Positions 16,996 to 27,386 are shown, counted from the first letter of the stretch. The stretch: DNA of 43,266 nucleotides from Pseudomonas cyclaminis (GCF_015163715.1 NZ_JADDUM010000227.1:1-43266), one strand, 5' to 3'. Translations and numbers: made by a program. The notes: generated by a model not told the origin, from the sequence alone.

Positions 16996-19900
16996 ATGAT
17001 TACGAGCAACTCCACTCACTCCCCACGACCGACCCCTCTTAATCCCACGGCAGTGAATCCCCCGCCAGCAACGCCCCCCATTGATCAGCCACACATTATC
17101 AGGCCCGAGCGCAATACCGAGGCACCTGCCACCCCCGCTACCGGCTCCCGAGGCGGGGCCGACAGCGCTTTGGCCGTACTGTTTGCCGGCGAGCTGCGAC
17201 AGGGTATTAAAGACGGCAGTTTTCCGTTGTTTATCGACAATATTCCAACAGCCTCGACTTTCGGAGAATGGTGGTCGCATCTGCACGATGTCATGAAAAG
17301 CCCGCGCGTGATCCAGTGGGTTAGCCAGATGAAGGTTGACCGCTCAAAACCGATTGAAATAGACCCTTTAGCTAACACCATCGCCGCTACGATTGGTGGT
17401 AAACGCCAGGTTCTCTGGGGGCCGCAACAAGGCGAAGCCTGGAACGGCACAATGGCCCCCATCATGCGGCCGCCCGTGTGATAGGGGCGGGTAAGTTTCC
17501 TGTTTTCGCCCCAACTAGCAATACATCGGCCCCCTACATCACCGTTGCCAATTTTTATGGTGCACCTTCCAGCGCGCAACACAACCCGGCAATTGAGGCG
17601 CAGGCCACCTACCTTGAAACAAACAAGGCCTTTCCTCCGATCCCCCTCAACGATCCGCACAGGAAAGTTGCGGATAGATCATCAGACGCTTTGCAAACCG
17701 AAACCCAAAAACTCGGGGATACCTACGACAGATATACGCTGGCAAATAAACTAATTAGAGTGATCGTCAACCACAAGGAATTGGAAAAAAACTTGAAGTA
17801 CCGGTCGAGCGCATCGACCTACGAAAAGCACAATGTACAACCGAAGTTCGCTGAAGAAAAATTAAAACGCGCAATTCTCAATGCGCTGAAAAGCACTCAC
17901 ATGAAAGTCAAGGAAGGCTCCTCTTACAGCGACGCGCATAATCTAAAACCTGGCCAAACGGTGTCCCTGGAAAAGTTCATCAGCGATCATGGTTGGGAAA
18001 CGCCCAAGACATTTGACGAGATCGCGAATATGGGTCAAATGCTGCTCAACAACGGACTGACAGCACCGCCTCATGCCGATTTGACGGGAGCCATGTCTTG
18101 GCCAATACCGTTGGGGGGGATCAGCCACGACAGTCTGCACACCGCCCTGACTGATAACAGCCTGGGGCTCCCGGGGCTGCAACGCAAAATTCATGAGAGA
18201 GGGGTACTGGGTTATCTGGCCACGCCCCACAGTTTCAGTGCTCACCAGTTGGGTAATCCACGCGGCGTTATTGAGACGATTTTGAGTTCGCCCGAGGCGC
18301 AAAGCCTTGGCAGCGCATTGCAGAGCACGTTTCAAAGCGTGTCGACGCCCAGCAGCATCAACGACTGGACTCTGGCAGCGCTCCACGCCACCCTTGACCC
18401 TGAAAGCAGCTCAGACTCGAACAGGACGAAGGTTGCAGGCTTTGATCTGATGCAGAGCAAATACTGGGGCATGCATCCTTCAAAGGTGGTTAAAGGCTTG
18501 GCTGATCACCTGATCACCCAAAAGCGCGCCAGCATCGAAATGGCCCCGATTGCCGCCTGCCTGCTGTTGTCACACAAGGCACCGGAGTTACTGGTTAAGG
18601 GCATTCCTGAACGGGTCACTTACGGCTCCCATTCATGGGTCACATTCAGTACCGCGGTAGCTCGGGTTGAAGCCGATCTACCCGGATCGTCAGCTACGAT
18701 GACGTATGCCGATATCATGCGCCGCGCCAATGTGGCACCTGTGAATGCGGGCGGTCGGCAAATTGAATATGCCGCTCAACATAACGCCCTTAAAGATTGG
18801 GGAGTCGTGAATGGCATTATCCCGTCGGCCACCGATGATGCGTATACCGAAGAGCAGATGGGGGCTGTTCGAACTGTGTTCAACGAGCAGATGAAGGAGT
18901 TGAGTGCGGCCTCCCAGGCTCAAACCATGCCATTTCCGACACGCAAGGAAATGGCGCTCAAGGAGCTGCGACGTGTATATGGCGAGGACATAGGCTTTGA
19001 GGAGAAATGTATAACCTCGTATCCTGAGCACCGAGACTACCCGGGGCCTTATTCGATACTTGATCTTTATTTGAATGAAAGTATTAGCAAGCCGCCGGTA
19101 CTCGACTGGGTCAGCTCCAACAGTAACGTTGATGTCAGGCAGATTCAGGGACAAGCCGACCGCTTGGAAAATATTAACGCCGCCTTCACAGCTGCGCTCC
19201 CAACATACTTCGATAACACAGAAAAAAGTATAGCCACGCAAGTTAAACACATCATAGCGACACAGCCTGTCGGCATTCGTAAAGATTTTGAATTCGGAAA
19301 GATCACTCTTATTCAAGAGAACACAATTGATTATGAGCCTTTCAGTCAAATTGCGAGTGTCAGGGCGCCCGCGAATAACAACTTGCTGGTAAACATTGAA
19401 CGGGAAAATCAACTGCGTACTTATGAAGTCGACCTGAAAAGTGGTCAAATCACTGAACGCCCTGAGTTACGCGACGTCCAAGCGGGAAAATTCCCGGCCA
19501 ACAGCACTCATCCCAACCTTCTACGCTCAGAGGTCATCCCCTCCGGCCAATACCCATCGGATGTGGCCGATGAAAGAATCAGTCCCCCTGACAGATTCAG
19601 CAATTTTAGTAGTGAAAGGACAGCCTACATAGCGGACGCTTTTGTAAAAGTCACCAATATACGCGCCTTTGAAGCCGAGGCCCGGGGGACGACGACCTTT
19701 GATGAGGAGGAGCCATTTTACGAAAAAGCCCGAGAGTTTCTGCTCAACCTGATTCCATTCAGATCAGCCATTGTCAATTTCCAGAAGGGCAATATCGGTG
19801 AGGGAGTTGCAGATCTGTCAATGGACATCTTCGGCTTTTTGATTGGCCTCGGAGCCGCCGCAAAAGGCACGAGGCTTTTATCGTCAGCGACATCGACCTT

Positions 19901-20777
19901 TAGCAAAGCGCTCCAAGGCGCCAAAATTCTGGGCCGTGCAGCCATCGGCAGCCTTAATCCATTGAGCGGCTTGGACGACCTGGCTCGTTCAGGCTGGCAG
20001 GGCTTGAAGTCTGCGCGAAACGGCGCGAGGAAGGTGTACGCGGGGCTAACCAAGGTTGATATGGTGTCTCTGGCTAAACGTCCCGGTATTGTCGAGGGGA
20101 CTATAAAATCCGTTAATCATGTTGACGATATCAAGATAGTTGCAAAGATGGATGATGCGACAGGTCATTGGCATGCCCTGGATCCTCGCTCCGGAACCCC
20201 CTCTGGCAGGCCTCTCGATGATTTTCAGCCCAAGGTACTTTCTACCGACGAACTTAAAGATAACGTAGAAAGTTTATATAAACGTCTTGATCCCAAACGC
20301 GAGCTCGATATTTGTTATGGCACTGCCCTGCGCACAGCTCAGGCCGATAAAAAGATCACCGACAAAGCATTCAATACGATTATTAAAGAAACTTTAAATG
20401 GTGGTACTCCTCGGTACAACACCCTTATGAATATTCAGCCCGATACGCTGAAAGACACCTTCAATGCCGCCGACATTACCGAATCCGGGGTGATCACATT
20501 CGTCAGCAAGAAAGGGTATAACAAAGACAAAATTACTCATGCCGTCTATATCAAGAAAACACCTGAGGGTGATCTCTACCTTTATCACTCCAACTCACAC
20601 GAGCTGGACAATCAACTGGGAGGGCTGACCACCACGCCGCAAACTGCGGGCAAGGCCAATGTTTACAAACTCGGGAGTGAACAACACGCAGGCATTCAGA
20701 GGTTCATGGAGTCCGGACCGGGTTACAGCGTGGTTTTCACACCCGCCAGCGGGATCAACGCACAGGCATTGGCGTAA
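16996..20777 (+). CDS. Giant effector/toxin-like protein A, frameshifted near base 17472
   Basis: About 1,260 residues once one base is restored. The first frame stops at 17481 and the rest resumes in another frame. At 17467 the text reads CGGCCGCC; one added G gives IMRAARVIGAGKFPVF and a seamless protein. Residues 1-45 are rich in Ser, Thr and Pro with no acid before Asp29, as in type III secretion signals. From about residue 270 it is homologous to protein B (27669) through a helical trunk (SPEAQ, AGFDLM, ERVTYGS, HALKDWGVVNG-like segments) and a hydrophobic segment at 915-965 beginning FLLNLIPFRSAIVNFQKG. The C-terminal 150 residues differ from B and carry Cys1107 (DICYGTALRT) and His1182 (ITHAVYIKK) before LYLYHSNSHE, a papain-like order of Cys, His, Asn. 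Base composition is more AT-rich than neighbours. An IS relic lies upstream. The function is inferred, not recognised. Confidence 0.7.
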
Positions 20778-20792
20778 GCCTGGTCGCATGAC

Positions 20793-20813
20793 TCAGGCTC
20801 AGGAAGAGCCTGA
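20793..20813. terminator. Stem-loop between convergent genes
   Basis: TCAGGCTC (20793-20800) and GAGCCTGA (20806-20813) form a perfect 8-bp stem with a 5-base loop, 15 bases after the stop of giant gene A and directly at the stop of the minus-strand receiver gene. There is no T run on either side, so it may protect 3' ends or act as a weak two-way terminator. Confidence 0.45.
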
Positions 20814-20817
20814 TCGT

Positions 20818-21195
20818 TCAGGCCAACAACCGCTGGATATGTTCCTGCAGGGTATCCAGATCAAATGGCTTGGCCAGGATCGGTGCATTGCGCGTGATCG
20901 GGCTGTTGCAGTCGAGGATTTCCTGCGGGTAACCGCTGATAAAGATGACCTTCAATTCCGGCCGCAACTGAATCGCAGGTTCCGCAATCTGCACACCGGA
21001 TATTCCACCCGGCAGGCGGTAGTCGGTGACCATCAGGTCCAGGTGCGGCTTGGTCGCCAGAATCTCAAACGCTTCCTTGCCGTTGATCGCCTTCAACACC
21101 CGATAGCCGAGGCCTGCCAGGTATTCGCCCAGCACAAACATAATGGATTCGTCGTCTTCGACAATCAGTACGACATCTTGTGCATCTTCACTCAT
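20818..21195 (-). CDS. Single-domain response regulator
   Basis: A 125-residue stand-alone receiver domain (CheY-like) with the acidic pocket EDD at 13-15, the phospho-acceptor Asp58 in MVTDYRLPGG, the conserved Ser/Thr position in FISGYP and Lys in AKPFDLDTL. It has no output domain, so it must pass phosphate on or act by protein contact. I start at the ATG at 21195 (MSEDAQDVV) because AAAGG lies 6 bases upstream. It is the last gene of the minus-strand signalling operon, 79 bases after the hybrid kinase, its likely phosphate donor. Confidence 0.85.
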   Translation of the reverse strand: MSEDAQDVVLIVEDDESIMFVLGEYLAGLGYRVLKAINGKEAFEILATKPHLDLMVTDYRLPGGISGVQIAEPAIQLRPELKVIFISGYPQEILDCNSPITRNAPILAKPFDLDTLQEHIQRLLA

Positions 21196-21274
21196 GGGAA
21201 GCCTTTGTCCGGTCAGTTGCTGCATGTACGACCATGGGGTCACGCAGAAGGTTGCGTCGACGTGACGATTGATT

Positions 21275-22468
21275 TCACGCCGACGTATCGAGGGGCAGGC
21301 ACACCCGAAACAGCGCGCCCTCGCCTATCTGGCTTTCGACCTCGATGGTGCCACCATGGGCCGCAACGATCTGCTCGGAAATAAACAGCCCAAGGCCCAG
21401 GCCTGCTGCCACTTGGCTGGCGGACACGCGCTCGAATTGCTGGAAAATACGCTTCTGGTTCTCTTCGCTGATGCCGATGCCGTGATCGCGCACCTCCACC
21501 CGCGCTTCGCCGTGCTCACTGTACACCCGCACTTCAACCGGGCTCTTGGCCCCGTAGCGCAGGGCATTGGTCAGCAGATTGGTGACCACCTGTTCGATGC
21601 GGAACTCGTCCCAGCTGCCTTCGACGGGCTCGTCTGCAACCAGTTGCATCGATGAATCGGCGGCCGCCACTTGCGGCGCAAAGTTCTCCACCAGGTTGCT
21701 GACCAGTTGTGTGAGGTCAAACCGCGCCGGGCGTATCGATAACTTGCCGGTACGGATACGCGACACGTCGAGCATGTCTTCGATCAAGCGAATCAGGCTT
21801 TTGATTTGTCGCTCATCGCGGTCGACCATCGCATGCATCTTGTCCAGGGTGAAGGCGGCGGCGTTGTCACGGGCCAGGTGCATCTTGCGCAGTTGGGTTT
21901 CCAGGATCAGCCCGTTGAGGGGCGTACGCACTTCGTGGGCGACGATTGACATGAAGTCGTCACGCATGCGCACGGCCTGCTCCAGCTCCGCCTGGGTGGC
22001 CTGCAGGCGGTTCAGCAGCAACTCCTGCTCGCGGCGGCTGCGCTCCAGGGCTTCGACCTGTTGCTTCATGGCCTTGCTCTGGCGATACAGGTCGACAAAC
22101 ACATTGACCTTGCTCTTCACCGCGTGGATATCCAGCGGTTTGTGCAGGAAATCCACGGCGCCGCTTTCGTAGCCCTTGAAGGCGTAGTTGAGTTCGCGGC
22201 CAGCAGCGCTGACGAACACAATCGGGATGTTCTTGGTTTTTTCGGTGCCGCGCATCAACTCGGCCAGTTCGAAACCGTTCATGCCGGGCATCTGCACGTC
22301 GAGAATCGCCATGGCGAATTCGTGCTCCAGCAACAGGGACAAGGCTTCATCGGCGCTCAATGCCTTGAAGACCTGGCGATCCTCGCGCTTGATCAGCGCT
22401 TCGAGGGCCAACAGGTTCTCCGGCAGATCGTCGACGATCAGCAGTTTGGCCTGGACAGTACTTAACAT
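21275..22468 (-). CDS. Response regulator-histidine kinase hybrid (receiver first)
   Basis: A 397-residue soluble protein: receiver domain (1-125) with Asp57 in AILDVQMPGMNG, coiled coil (130-165), dimerisation domain with His178 in MSIVAHEVRTPLNG, and ATPase domain with NLLTNALRYGA, RDHGIGISEENQ and GLGLGLFISEQIV. Receiver-first kinases are usually middle relays: they accept phosphate from an upstream kinase and tune their own activity. Its start overlaps the end of cheB by 7 bases, so translation is coupled. The probable upstream donor is the large CHASE3 hybrid kinase of the same operon and the probable target the lone receiver that follows. Confidence 0.88.
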   Translation of the reverse strand: MLSTVQAKLLIVDDLPENLLALEALIKREDRQVFKALSADEALSLLLEHEFAMAILDVQMPGMNGFELAELMRGTEKTKNIPIVFVSAAGRELNYAFKGYESGAVDFLHKPLDIHAVKSKVNVFVDLYRQSKAMKQQVEALERSRREQELLLNRLQATQAELEQAVRMRDDFMSIVAHEVRTPLNGLILETQLRKMHLARDNAAAFTLDKMHAMVDRDERQIKSLIRLIEDMLDVSRIRTGKLSIRPARFDLTQLVSNLVENFAPQVAAADSSMQLVADEPVEGSWDEFRIEQVVTNLLTNALRYGAKSPVEVRVYSEHGEARVEVRDHGIGISEENQKRIFQQFERVSASQVAAGLGLGLFISEQIVAAHGGTIEVESQIGEGALFRVCLPLDTSA

Positions 22469-23061
22469 GGGGAAGATTCCAGCAAAGCCAGTAACGAGCC
22501 GATTTGGCTCAGCGTAAGAATATGGTCAGGGGTGTGCAGGGCCAGGGCCGCACGGGGCATTACGGCGATGCGCGCTTCGTCCGGGTCCTGCACGATGGTG
22601 GTGCCACCCGAGCGCTTGACGTGGGCCAGACCACGGGCGCCGTCCTGGTTGGCGCCGGTCAGCAGAATGGCCAGCAGATTTTTGCCGTAGGCATCGGCGG
22701 CCGACGCGAACAGGTAATCGATGGCGGGTCGGGAATGATGCACGCGATCCTCTTGGCTCAGGGACAGGCTGTAATCATGCTCCACCGAGAGGTGATAACC
22801 GGGGCCAGCGAAATACAGAGCGCCCGCCTTGATCACCTCTTTGTCACGCGCCTCATGCACCGGGATACGCAGGCGCCGGGCAAACACGTCGGCCAACTGG
22901 CTGCGACGCTCATCCGGCAGGTGCAGCACGGCAATGATGGGCAAGCCAAAGCCCTCAGGCAGCTCGTTAAAAATACTCAGCAACGCCTCGACACCGCCGG
23001 CAGACGCGCCGACGACGATGGCTTCAATCCCGCGAATCGGGCTGGCTGGCGCTTCGTTCAT
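22462..23061 (-). CDS. CheB-type protein-glutamate methylesterase domain, without receiver
   Basis: A 199-residue CheB catalytic domain, which removes methyl groups from, or deamidates, receptor glutamines and glutamates. The active-site serine is Ser20 in VVGASAGGVEAL, the histidine lies in VLHLPDERRSQL, and the aspartate in LLTGANQDGARG. The usual N-terminal receiver of chemotaxis CheB is absent, so it is not controlled by direct phosphorylation. The start at 23061 overlaps the cheR stop in ATGA. No chemoreceptor, CheA or CheW is encoded nearby. The pair therefore likely modifies the adjacent kinase rather than a flagellar receptor; this is an inference. Confidence 0.85.
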   Translation of the reverse strand: MNEAPASPIRGIEAIVVGASAGGVEALLSIFNELPEGFGLPIIAVLHLPDERRSQLADVFARRLRIPVHEARDKEVIKAGALYFAGPGYHLSVEHDYSLSLSQEDRVHHSRPAIDYLFASAADAYGKNLLAILLTGANQDGARGLAHVKRSGGTTIVQDPDEARIAVMPRAALALHTPDHILTLSQIGSLLALLESSPC

Positions 23062-23888
23062 GATTTGCGGTAGATCCGTTCCTGTTTGACCAAGGGTTCG
23101 AATTGCTTGCTGTAGGCCGAAAAATCCAGGGTTTCCTTGCTGCCCAGCACCAGAAAGCCGCGATGGCACAGCGACTCATGAAACAATCCAAACGCCCTGT
23201 CCTGCAACTTTTTATTGAAATAAATCAGTACGTTACGGCAGGAAATTAATTGAGTTTCTGAGAATACACTATCGGTCGCCAAGCTGTGATCGGCAAAGGT
23301 CACGTTCTCCCGTAGCGTCTTGTCGAAGATGGCGTAATCGTAAGCCGCCGTGTAGTAGTCGGCAAATGAACGTTGCCCACCGGCCTGCTGATAATTGGCG
23401 GTGTAGGCGCGCACGTTCTCCAGGGAGAAGATGCCTTGCTTGGCTTTATCGAGCGAGGCCGGGTTGATGTCCGTGGCATAGATGATCGTGCGTTCCAGCA
23501 GGCCCTCTTCACGCAGCAGGATCGCCATGGAGTAGACCTCCTCCCCCGTGCTGCAGCCGGCGATCCAGATCTTGATCGACGGATACGTCTTGAGCAGCGG
23601 CACCACCTCCTGGCGGATGGCCAGGAAGTGCGACGGGTCGCGAAACATCTCGCTCACCGGAATCGTCAGGAACTGCAGCAGTTGCATGAACGCCGCCGGA
23701 TCGTGCAGCACACGCTCCTGCAAGGCCGAGATGGTCGCGCAGTCGAACTGGCGCAGGGCGTGCGCCACACGGCGTTTGACCGACGCACCGGAGTAGTCGC
23801 GAAAGTCATAGCTGTACTTGAGGTAGATCGCCTCAATCAGCAGGCGCAGCTCGATGTCGCTGCTCTTGTCCAAAAAAACGTGCTCCAC
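23058..23888 (-). CDS. CheR-type protein-glutamate methyltransferase
   Basis: A 276-residue SAM-dependent methyltransferase. The N-terminal helical part (to about 85) has RRVAHALRQF, typical of CheR, and the SAM-binding part has IWIAGCSTGEEVYSMAILL, then ATDINPASLDKAKQGIF and the late ISCRNVLIYFNKKLQ motif. The start is a GTG immediately after the TAA of the hybrid kinase (no spacer) and the end overlaps cheB by 4 bases. This tight packing links methylation chemistry to the upstream kinase, which carries long coiled-coil segments that could serve as methylation helices. Confidence 0.88.
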   Translation of the reverse strand: MEHVFLDKSSDIELRLLIEAIYLKYSYDFRDYSGASVKRRVAHALRQFDCATISALQERVLHDPAAFMQLLQFLTIPVSEMFRDPSHFLAIRQEVVPLLKTYPSIKIWIAGCSTGEEVYSMAILLREEGLLERTIIYATDINPASLDKAKQGIFSLENVRAYTANYQQAGGQRSFADYYTAAYDYAIFDKTLRENVTFADHSLATDSVFSETQLISCRNVLIYFNKKLQDRAFGLFHESLCHRGFLVLGSKETLDFSAYSKQFEPLVKQERIYRKS

Positions 23889-26800
23889 TTAAATGCGTTC
23901 CATCTTCGGCAGCCATACGCGAATCAGTGAGAACAGACGGTCCAGATCGATCGGCTTGGCCAGGTAATCGTTGGAGCCCGCCGCGAGGCAACGCTCCTGA
24001 TCGTCCTTCATGGCCTTGGCCGTCACCGCGATGATCGGCAGCTTCTTCCAGCGCGGGTCCTGGCGGATCAAGGCGGTGGCCTCGTATCCGTCCATCTCCG
24101 GCATCATCACGTCCATCAGCACCAGGTCGATATCGTCGACTTCATTGAGTTTGTCGATGGCTTCGCGGCCGTTACGCCCGATCACCACCACGGCGCCTTT
24201 GTGCTCAAGCGCACTGGTGAGGGCGAAGATGTTGCGCACATCGTCGTCCACCAACAGGATTTTGCGCCCCTCGAACACCTTGTCGCGGCTGCGGGCGGTC
24301 TTGAGCATCTTCTGACGGTCATGGGACAGCTGGGATTCGACTTTGTGCAGAAAGAGTGTGACTTCGTCCAACAGGCGCTCCGGTGAACGTGCGCCCTTGA
24401 TGATGATCGAGCGCGAGTACTTGCGCAGCTCGGCCTCTTCATCGCGGGTGAGGTTGCGCCCGGTGTAGACGATCACCGGCGGGAACGAGCAGATGTCCTC
24501 GGTGGCCATGCGCTTGAGCAGTTCATTGCCGAGCATGTCCGGCAGCTTGAGGTCGATGATCATGCAGTCGTAGACGTTGGTGCGCAGCAGGTCCAACGCG
24601 GCCTGGGCGAAACCGACATCGGTGATCTCGATGTCATCGTCGCCGATCAGGCGGGCAATGCTGTCGCGTTGCAGGTCATCGTCCTCCACCAGGAGTACGC
24701 GCTTGACCTTCTGGGTCAGCTTGGCTTCCAGCCGCGCAAACACGTCCTTGAGCTCTTCGCGGGTGGTGGGTTTGACCGCATAGCCGATGGCGCCCATGTG
24801 CATGGCGGCTTCGACGCGGTCTTCCACGGAGATCACATGCACCGGGATATGACGGGTACTGGCATGCTCCTTGAGGCGTTGCAGCACGGTCAGCCCGGAA
24901 TGGTCCGGCAGGCGCATGTCCAGCAGAATCGCGTCGGGGATGTACTCCTCGGCCAGGCTGTAGCCTTCATCCGCCCCGTGGGCAACCAGGCAGTGGTAGC
25001 CCAGTTCGTGGGCCAGGTCGAACAGGATACGGGCGAAGTTGGGCTCGTCTTCCACCACCAGGATGCAGCGGTTGGTGAACGGGGCCTTGTCGCGGTCGTC
25101 GGCAAAGCGCGGGATCAGGTCAGCGTCGGCGACCGGTAGCGGCGACACCTTGATCGGTGCCGGGGCAGGCACTACCACGGCGTGGCGCGGCGGCTCGATC
25201 GGCGGCGCGTCGTCGGCGCGCTCCAGGTACTGCTCCGGCAATATCAGGGTGAACACGCTGCCCTTGCCCGGTTCGCTGGTCACGCTGATGTAGCCACCGA
25301 GCAAGGTTGCGAGGTCGCGGGAAATCGACAGGCCCAGGCCGGTGCCGCCGTAACGGCGGTTGGTGGTGCCGTCGGCCTGGCGGAAGGCTTCGAAGATGCT
25401 TTCCTGCTGGTCCGGCGCGATACCGATCCCGGAATCGCGCACGGTAAAGGCAATGCCCTCCTCCGATGCGCGGGATACCGAGAGGCTGACCTGGCCCTGC
25501 TCGGTGAACTTGACCGCGTTGGACAGCAGGTTCTTGAGGATCTGCTCCAGGCGCTGGCGGTCGGTAAACAGCATCGCCGGCGCGTCGGCCTGGACCTCCA
25601 CCTGGAAGCCCAGCTTGCGGTCGGCGGCCAGCGGCTCGAACATCCCGCGCAGACCGTCGACCAGACGCGCCACGCTGGAGTTTTCCGGGCGCACTTCCAG
25701 CTTGCCGGCTTCGACCTTGGAGATATCCAGGATGTCGTTGATCAGGTTGAGCAGGTCATTGCCGGCCGAGTAAATCGACTCGGCAAACTTGACCTGTTCG
25801 GCACTGAGGTTGTCCTGGGGGTTTTCCGCCAGCAACTTGGCCAGGATCAGCGAGCTGTTCAGCGGCGTGCGCAACTCGTGGGACATGTTGGCGAGGAATT
25901 CGGACTTGTACTTGCTGGAGCGCTGCAACTCTTCGGCGCGATCTTCCAGCTCCACCTGGGCCTGGTTGAGTTCGACATTCTTGCGGTCCATGGCGTCGCG
26001 CTGATCGGCCAGGGTCTGGGTCTGCTCGGCCAATTGTTCGTTGGTCTGTTCCAGCTCAGCCTGTTGGGTCTCCAGGTGGGCCTGGGATTCCTTGAGGATG
26101 CGTGACTGCTCCTCCAGCTCTTCGTTGGCGGTCTTGAGTTCTTCCTGCTGCACTTGCAGCTCTTCGTTGAGCTGCTGGGTCTCGGCCAGCACTTCTTGCA
26201 GGCGCTGGCGATAACGCGCGGCCTCGATGGAGGTGCCGATGTTGCCGGCGATCAGCTCCAGCAATTCAATGTCGCGGTCATTCAGCGGGCGCAGGAAGCC
26301 GAGTTCGATCACCCCGTTGACACGGTCGTCATCGCTGGTCGGCACCACGAGCACGCTGCGGGTAGCACCTTCGCCGAGGCCGGAGCTGACTTTGAAGTAA
26401 TCCACCGGCACATCATCCAGGCGGATCAGACGCTCCAGTTGCGCGGCCTGCCCAACGATACCTTCGTCGCTGTAGATTGATTGCTCCAGCTGCTCCTGCT
26501 CGCGGGAGAAGCCATACGTGGCCACCCGTTTCAGGCCGCCGTGTTCCTCGCGCACATACAGCGCCGCAACGGCCGAGCCCATGTATTGGGCGAAAAATTG
26601 CAGGATATTGCGCCCCAACATGTTCAGGGTCAGTTGGCCCAGCACTTGTTCGGCCAGTTCAGTCTGCCCATTGCGCAACCAGGCCTGCTGTTCGAGGCGC
26701 CGTGCAATCTTCTGTTGTGACGCGAGGGTTGCGGCATAACTCTCTGATAGAGCTAACAAATTTCTTCTGCCGATATACGCCAGAAAGCCACTCAAGCCGA

Positions 26801-27386
26801 GTACGAACGCCAGGTACAGGGAGACGCTGATCACAGTCGTGCGCGTGACATCCTCATTGCGGGTGAGGCGGAACTGCTGCTCCATCGCCACCGCTTCGTC
26901 GTATTCCTTGCGAATCTCATCGGTGAGGCGCTTGCCACGGCCGGCCTTGACCGCGTTGCGGTAATCACCGTTCTCGCGCTGCATATCAATCATCGACTGG
27001 GCGTATTTGTTCCACTCGGCCTGCATGGCCTCAAGGCGCTTGAGGCGGTCGACCTGCTGCGGGTTATCCGCCACCAGCTCCTGCAAATTACGCAGGTCGG
27101 CAATGATGCGCGGCTTGGCCACTTCGTACGGGTCGAGGAAATGCTCGTCACCGGTGATCAGGAACCCGCGCATGCCGGTTTCCAGGTCAACGGTGAGCTT
27201 GGAGGACTCGTTAAGGTTATTGATCACCCGATCGGTGTGCTCCACCCACTTGATCACCGTCAGCAAATACGTGATCAGGCACACAAAAAACACGGCGCTG
27301 AGCACACCCACACCCAGGGGTAATGCCACGTTTCGGCTCAGGAGGGTACGAAAGCTCTTTTCATCGACTGACGACGCGGGAGTCAT
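23889..27386 (-). CDS. Large CHASE3-GAF hybrid histidine kinase with three receiver domains
   Basis: A 1,165-residue membrane kinase. A first membrane segment (about 20-43) and a second near 190-210 bracket a periplasmic CHASE3 domain with the hallmark METGMRGFLITGDE-like segment (here LETGMRGFLITGDEHFLDPY). A GAF domain (about 245-390), a very long coiled coil (395-490), the dimerisation domain with His503 in FLANMSHELRTPLNS, and the ATPase domain (NLLSNAVKFTEQG, RDSGIGI, GTGLGLSISRDL) follow. Three receivers end the protein, with Asp823 (LLDMRLPD), Asp945 (IIDLKLPD) and Asp1092 (LMDVMMPEMDG). I start at the ATG at 27386 because AAGG stands 7 bases upstream. First gene of the operon; TTGACA at 27526-27531 (minus) with TGATAG 16 bases on is a possible promoter. 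Confidence 0.9.
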   Translation of the reverse strand: MTPASSVDEKSFRTLLSRNVALPLGVGVLSAVFFVCLITYLLTVIKWVEHTDRVINNLNESSKLTVDLETGMRGFLITGDEHFLDPYEVAKPRIIADLRNLQELVADNPQQVDRLKRLEAMQAEWNKYAQSMIDMQRENGDYRNAVKAGRGKRLTDEIRKEYDEAVAMEQQFRLTRNEDVTRTTVISVSLYLAFVLGLSGFLAYIGRRNLLALSESYAATLASQQKIARRLEQQAWLRNGQTELAEQVLGQLTLNMLGRNILQFFAQYMGSAVAALYVREEHGGLKRVATYGFSREQEQLEQSIYSDEGIVGQAAQLERLIRLDDVPVDYFKVSSGLGEGATRSVLVVPTSDDDRVNGVIELGFLRPLNDRDIELLELIAGNIGTSIEAARYRQRLQEVLAETQQLNEELQVQQEELKTANEELEEQSRILKESQAHLETQQAELEQTNEQLAEQTQTLADQRDAMDRKNVELNQAQVELEDRAEELQRSSKYKSEFLANMSHELRTPLNSSLILAKLLAENPQDNLSAEQVKFAESIYSAGNDLLNLINDILDISKVEAGKLEVRPENSSVARLVDGLRGMFEPLAADRKLGFQVEVQADAPAMLFTDRQRLEQILKNLLSNAVKFTEQGQVSLSVSRASEEGIAFTVRDSGIGIAPDQQESIFEAFRQADGTTNRRYGGTGLGLSISRDLATLLGGYISVTSEPGKGSVFTLILPEQYLERADDAPPIEPPRHAVVVPAPAPIKVSPLPVADADLIPRFADDRDKAPFTNRCILVVEDEPNFARILFDLAHELGYHCLVAHGADEGYSLAEEYIPDAILLDMRLPDHSGLTVLQRLKEHASTRHIPVHVISVEDRVEAAMHMGAIGYAVKPTTREELKDVFARLEAKLTQKVKRVLLVEDDDLQRDSIARLIGDDDIEITDVGFAQAALDLLRTNVYDCMIIDLKLPDMLGNELLKRMATEDICSFPPVIVYTGRNLTRDEEAELRKYSRSIIIKGARSPERLLDEVTLFLHKVESQLSHDRQKMLKTARSRDKVFEGRKILLVDDDVRNIFALTSALEHKGAVVVIGRNGREAIDKLNEVDDIDLVLMDVMMPEMDGYEATALIRQDPRWKKLPIIAVTAKAMKDDQERCLAAGSNDYLAKPIDLDRLFSLIRVWLPKMERI

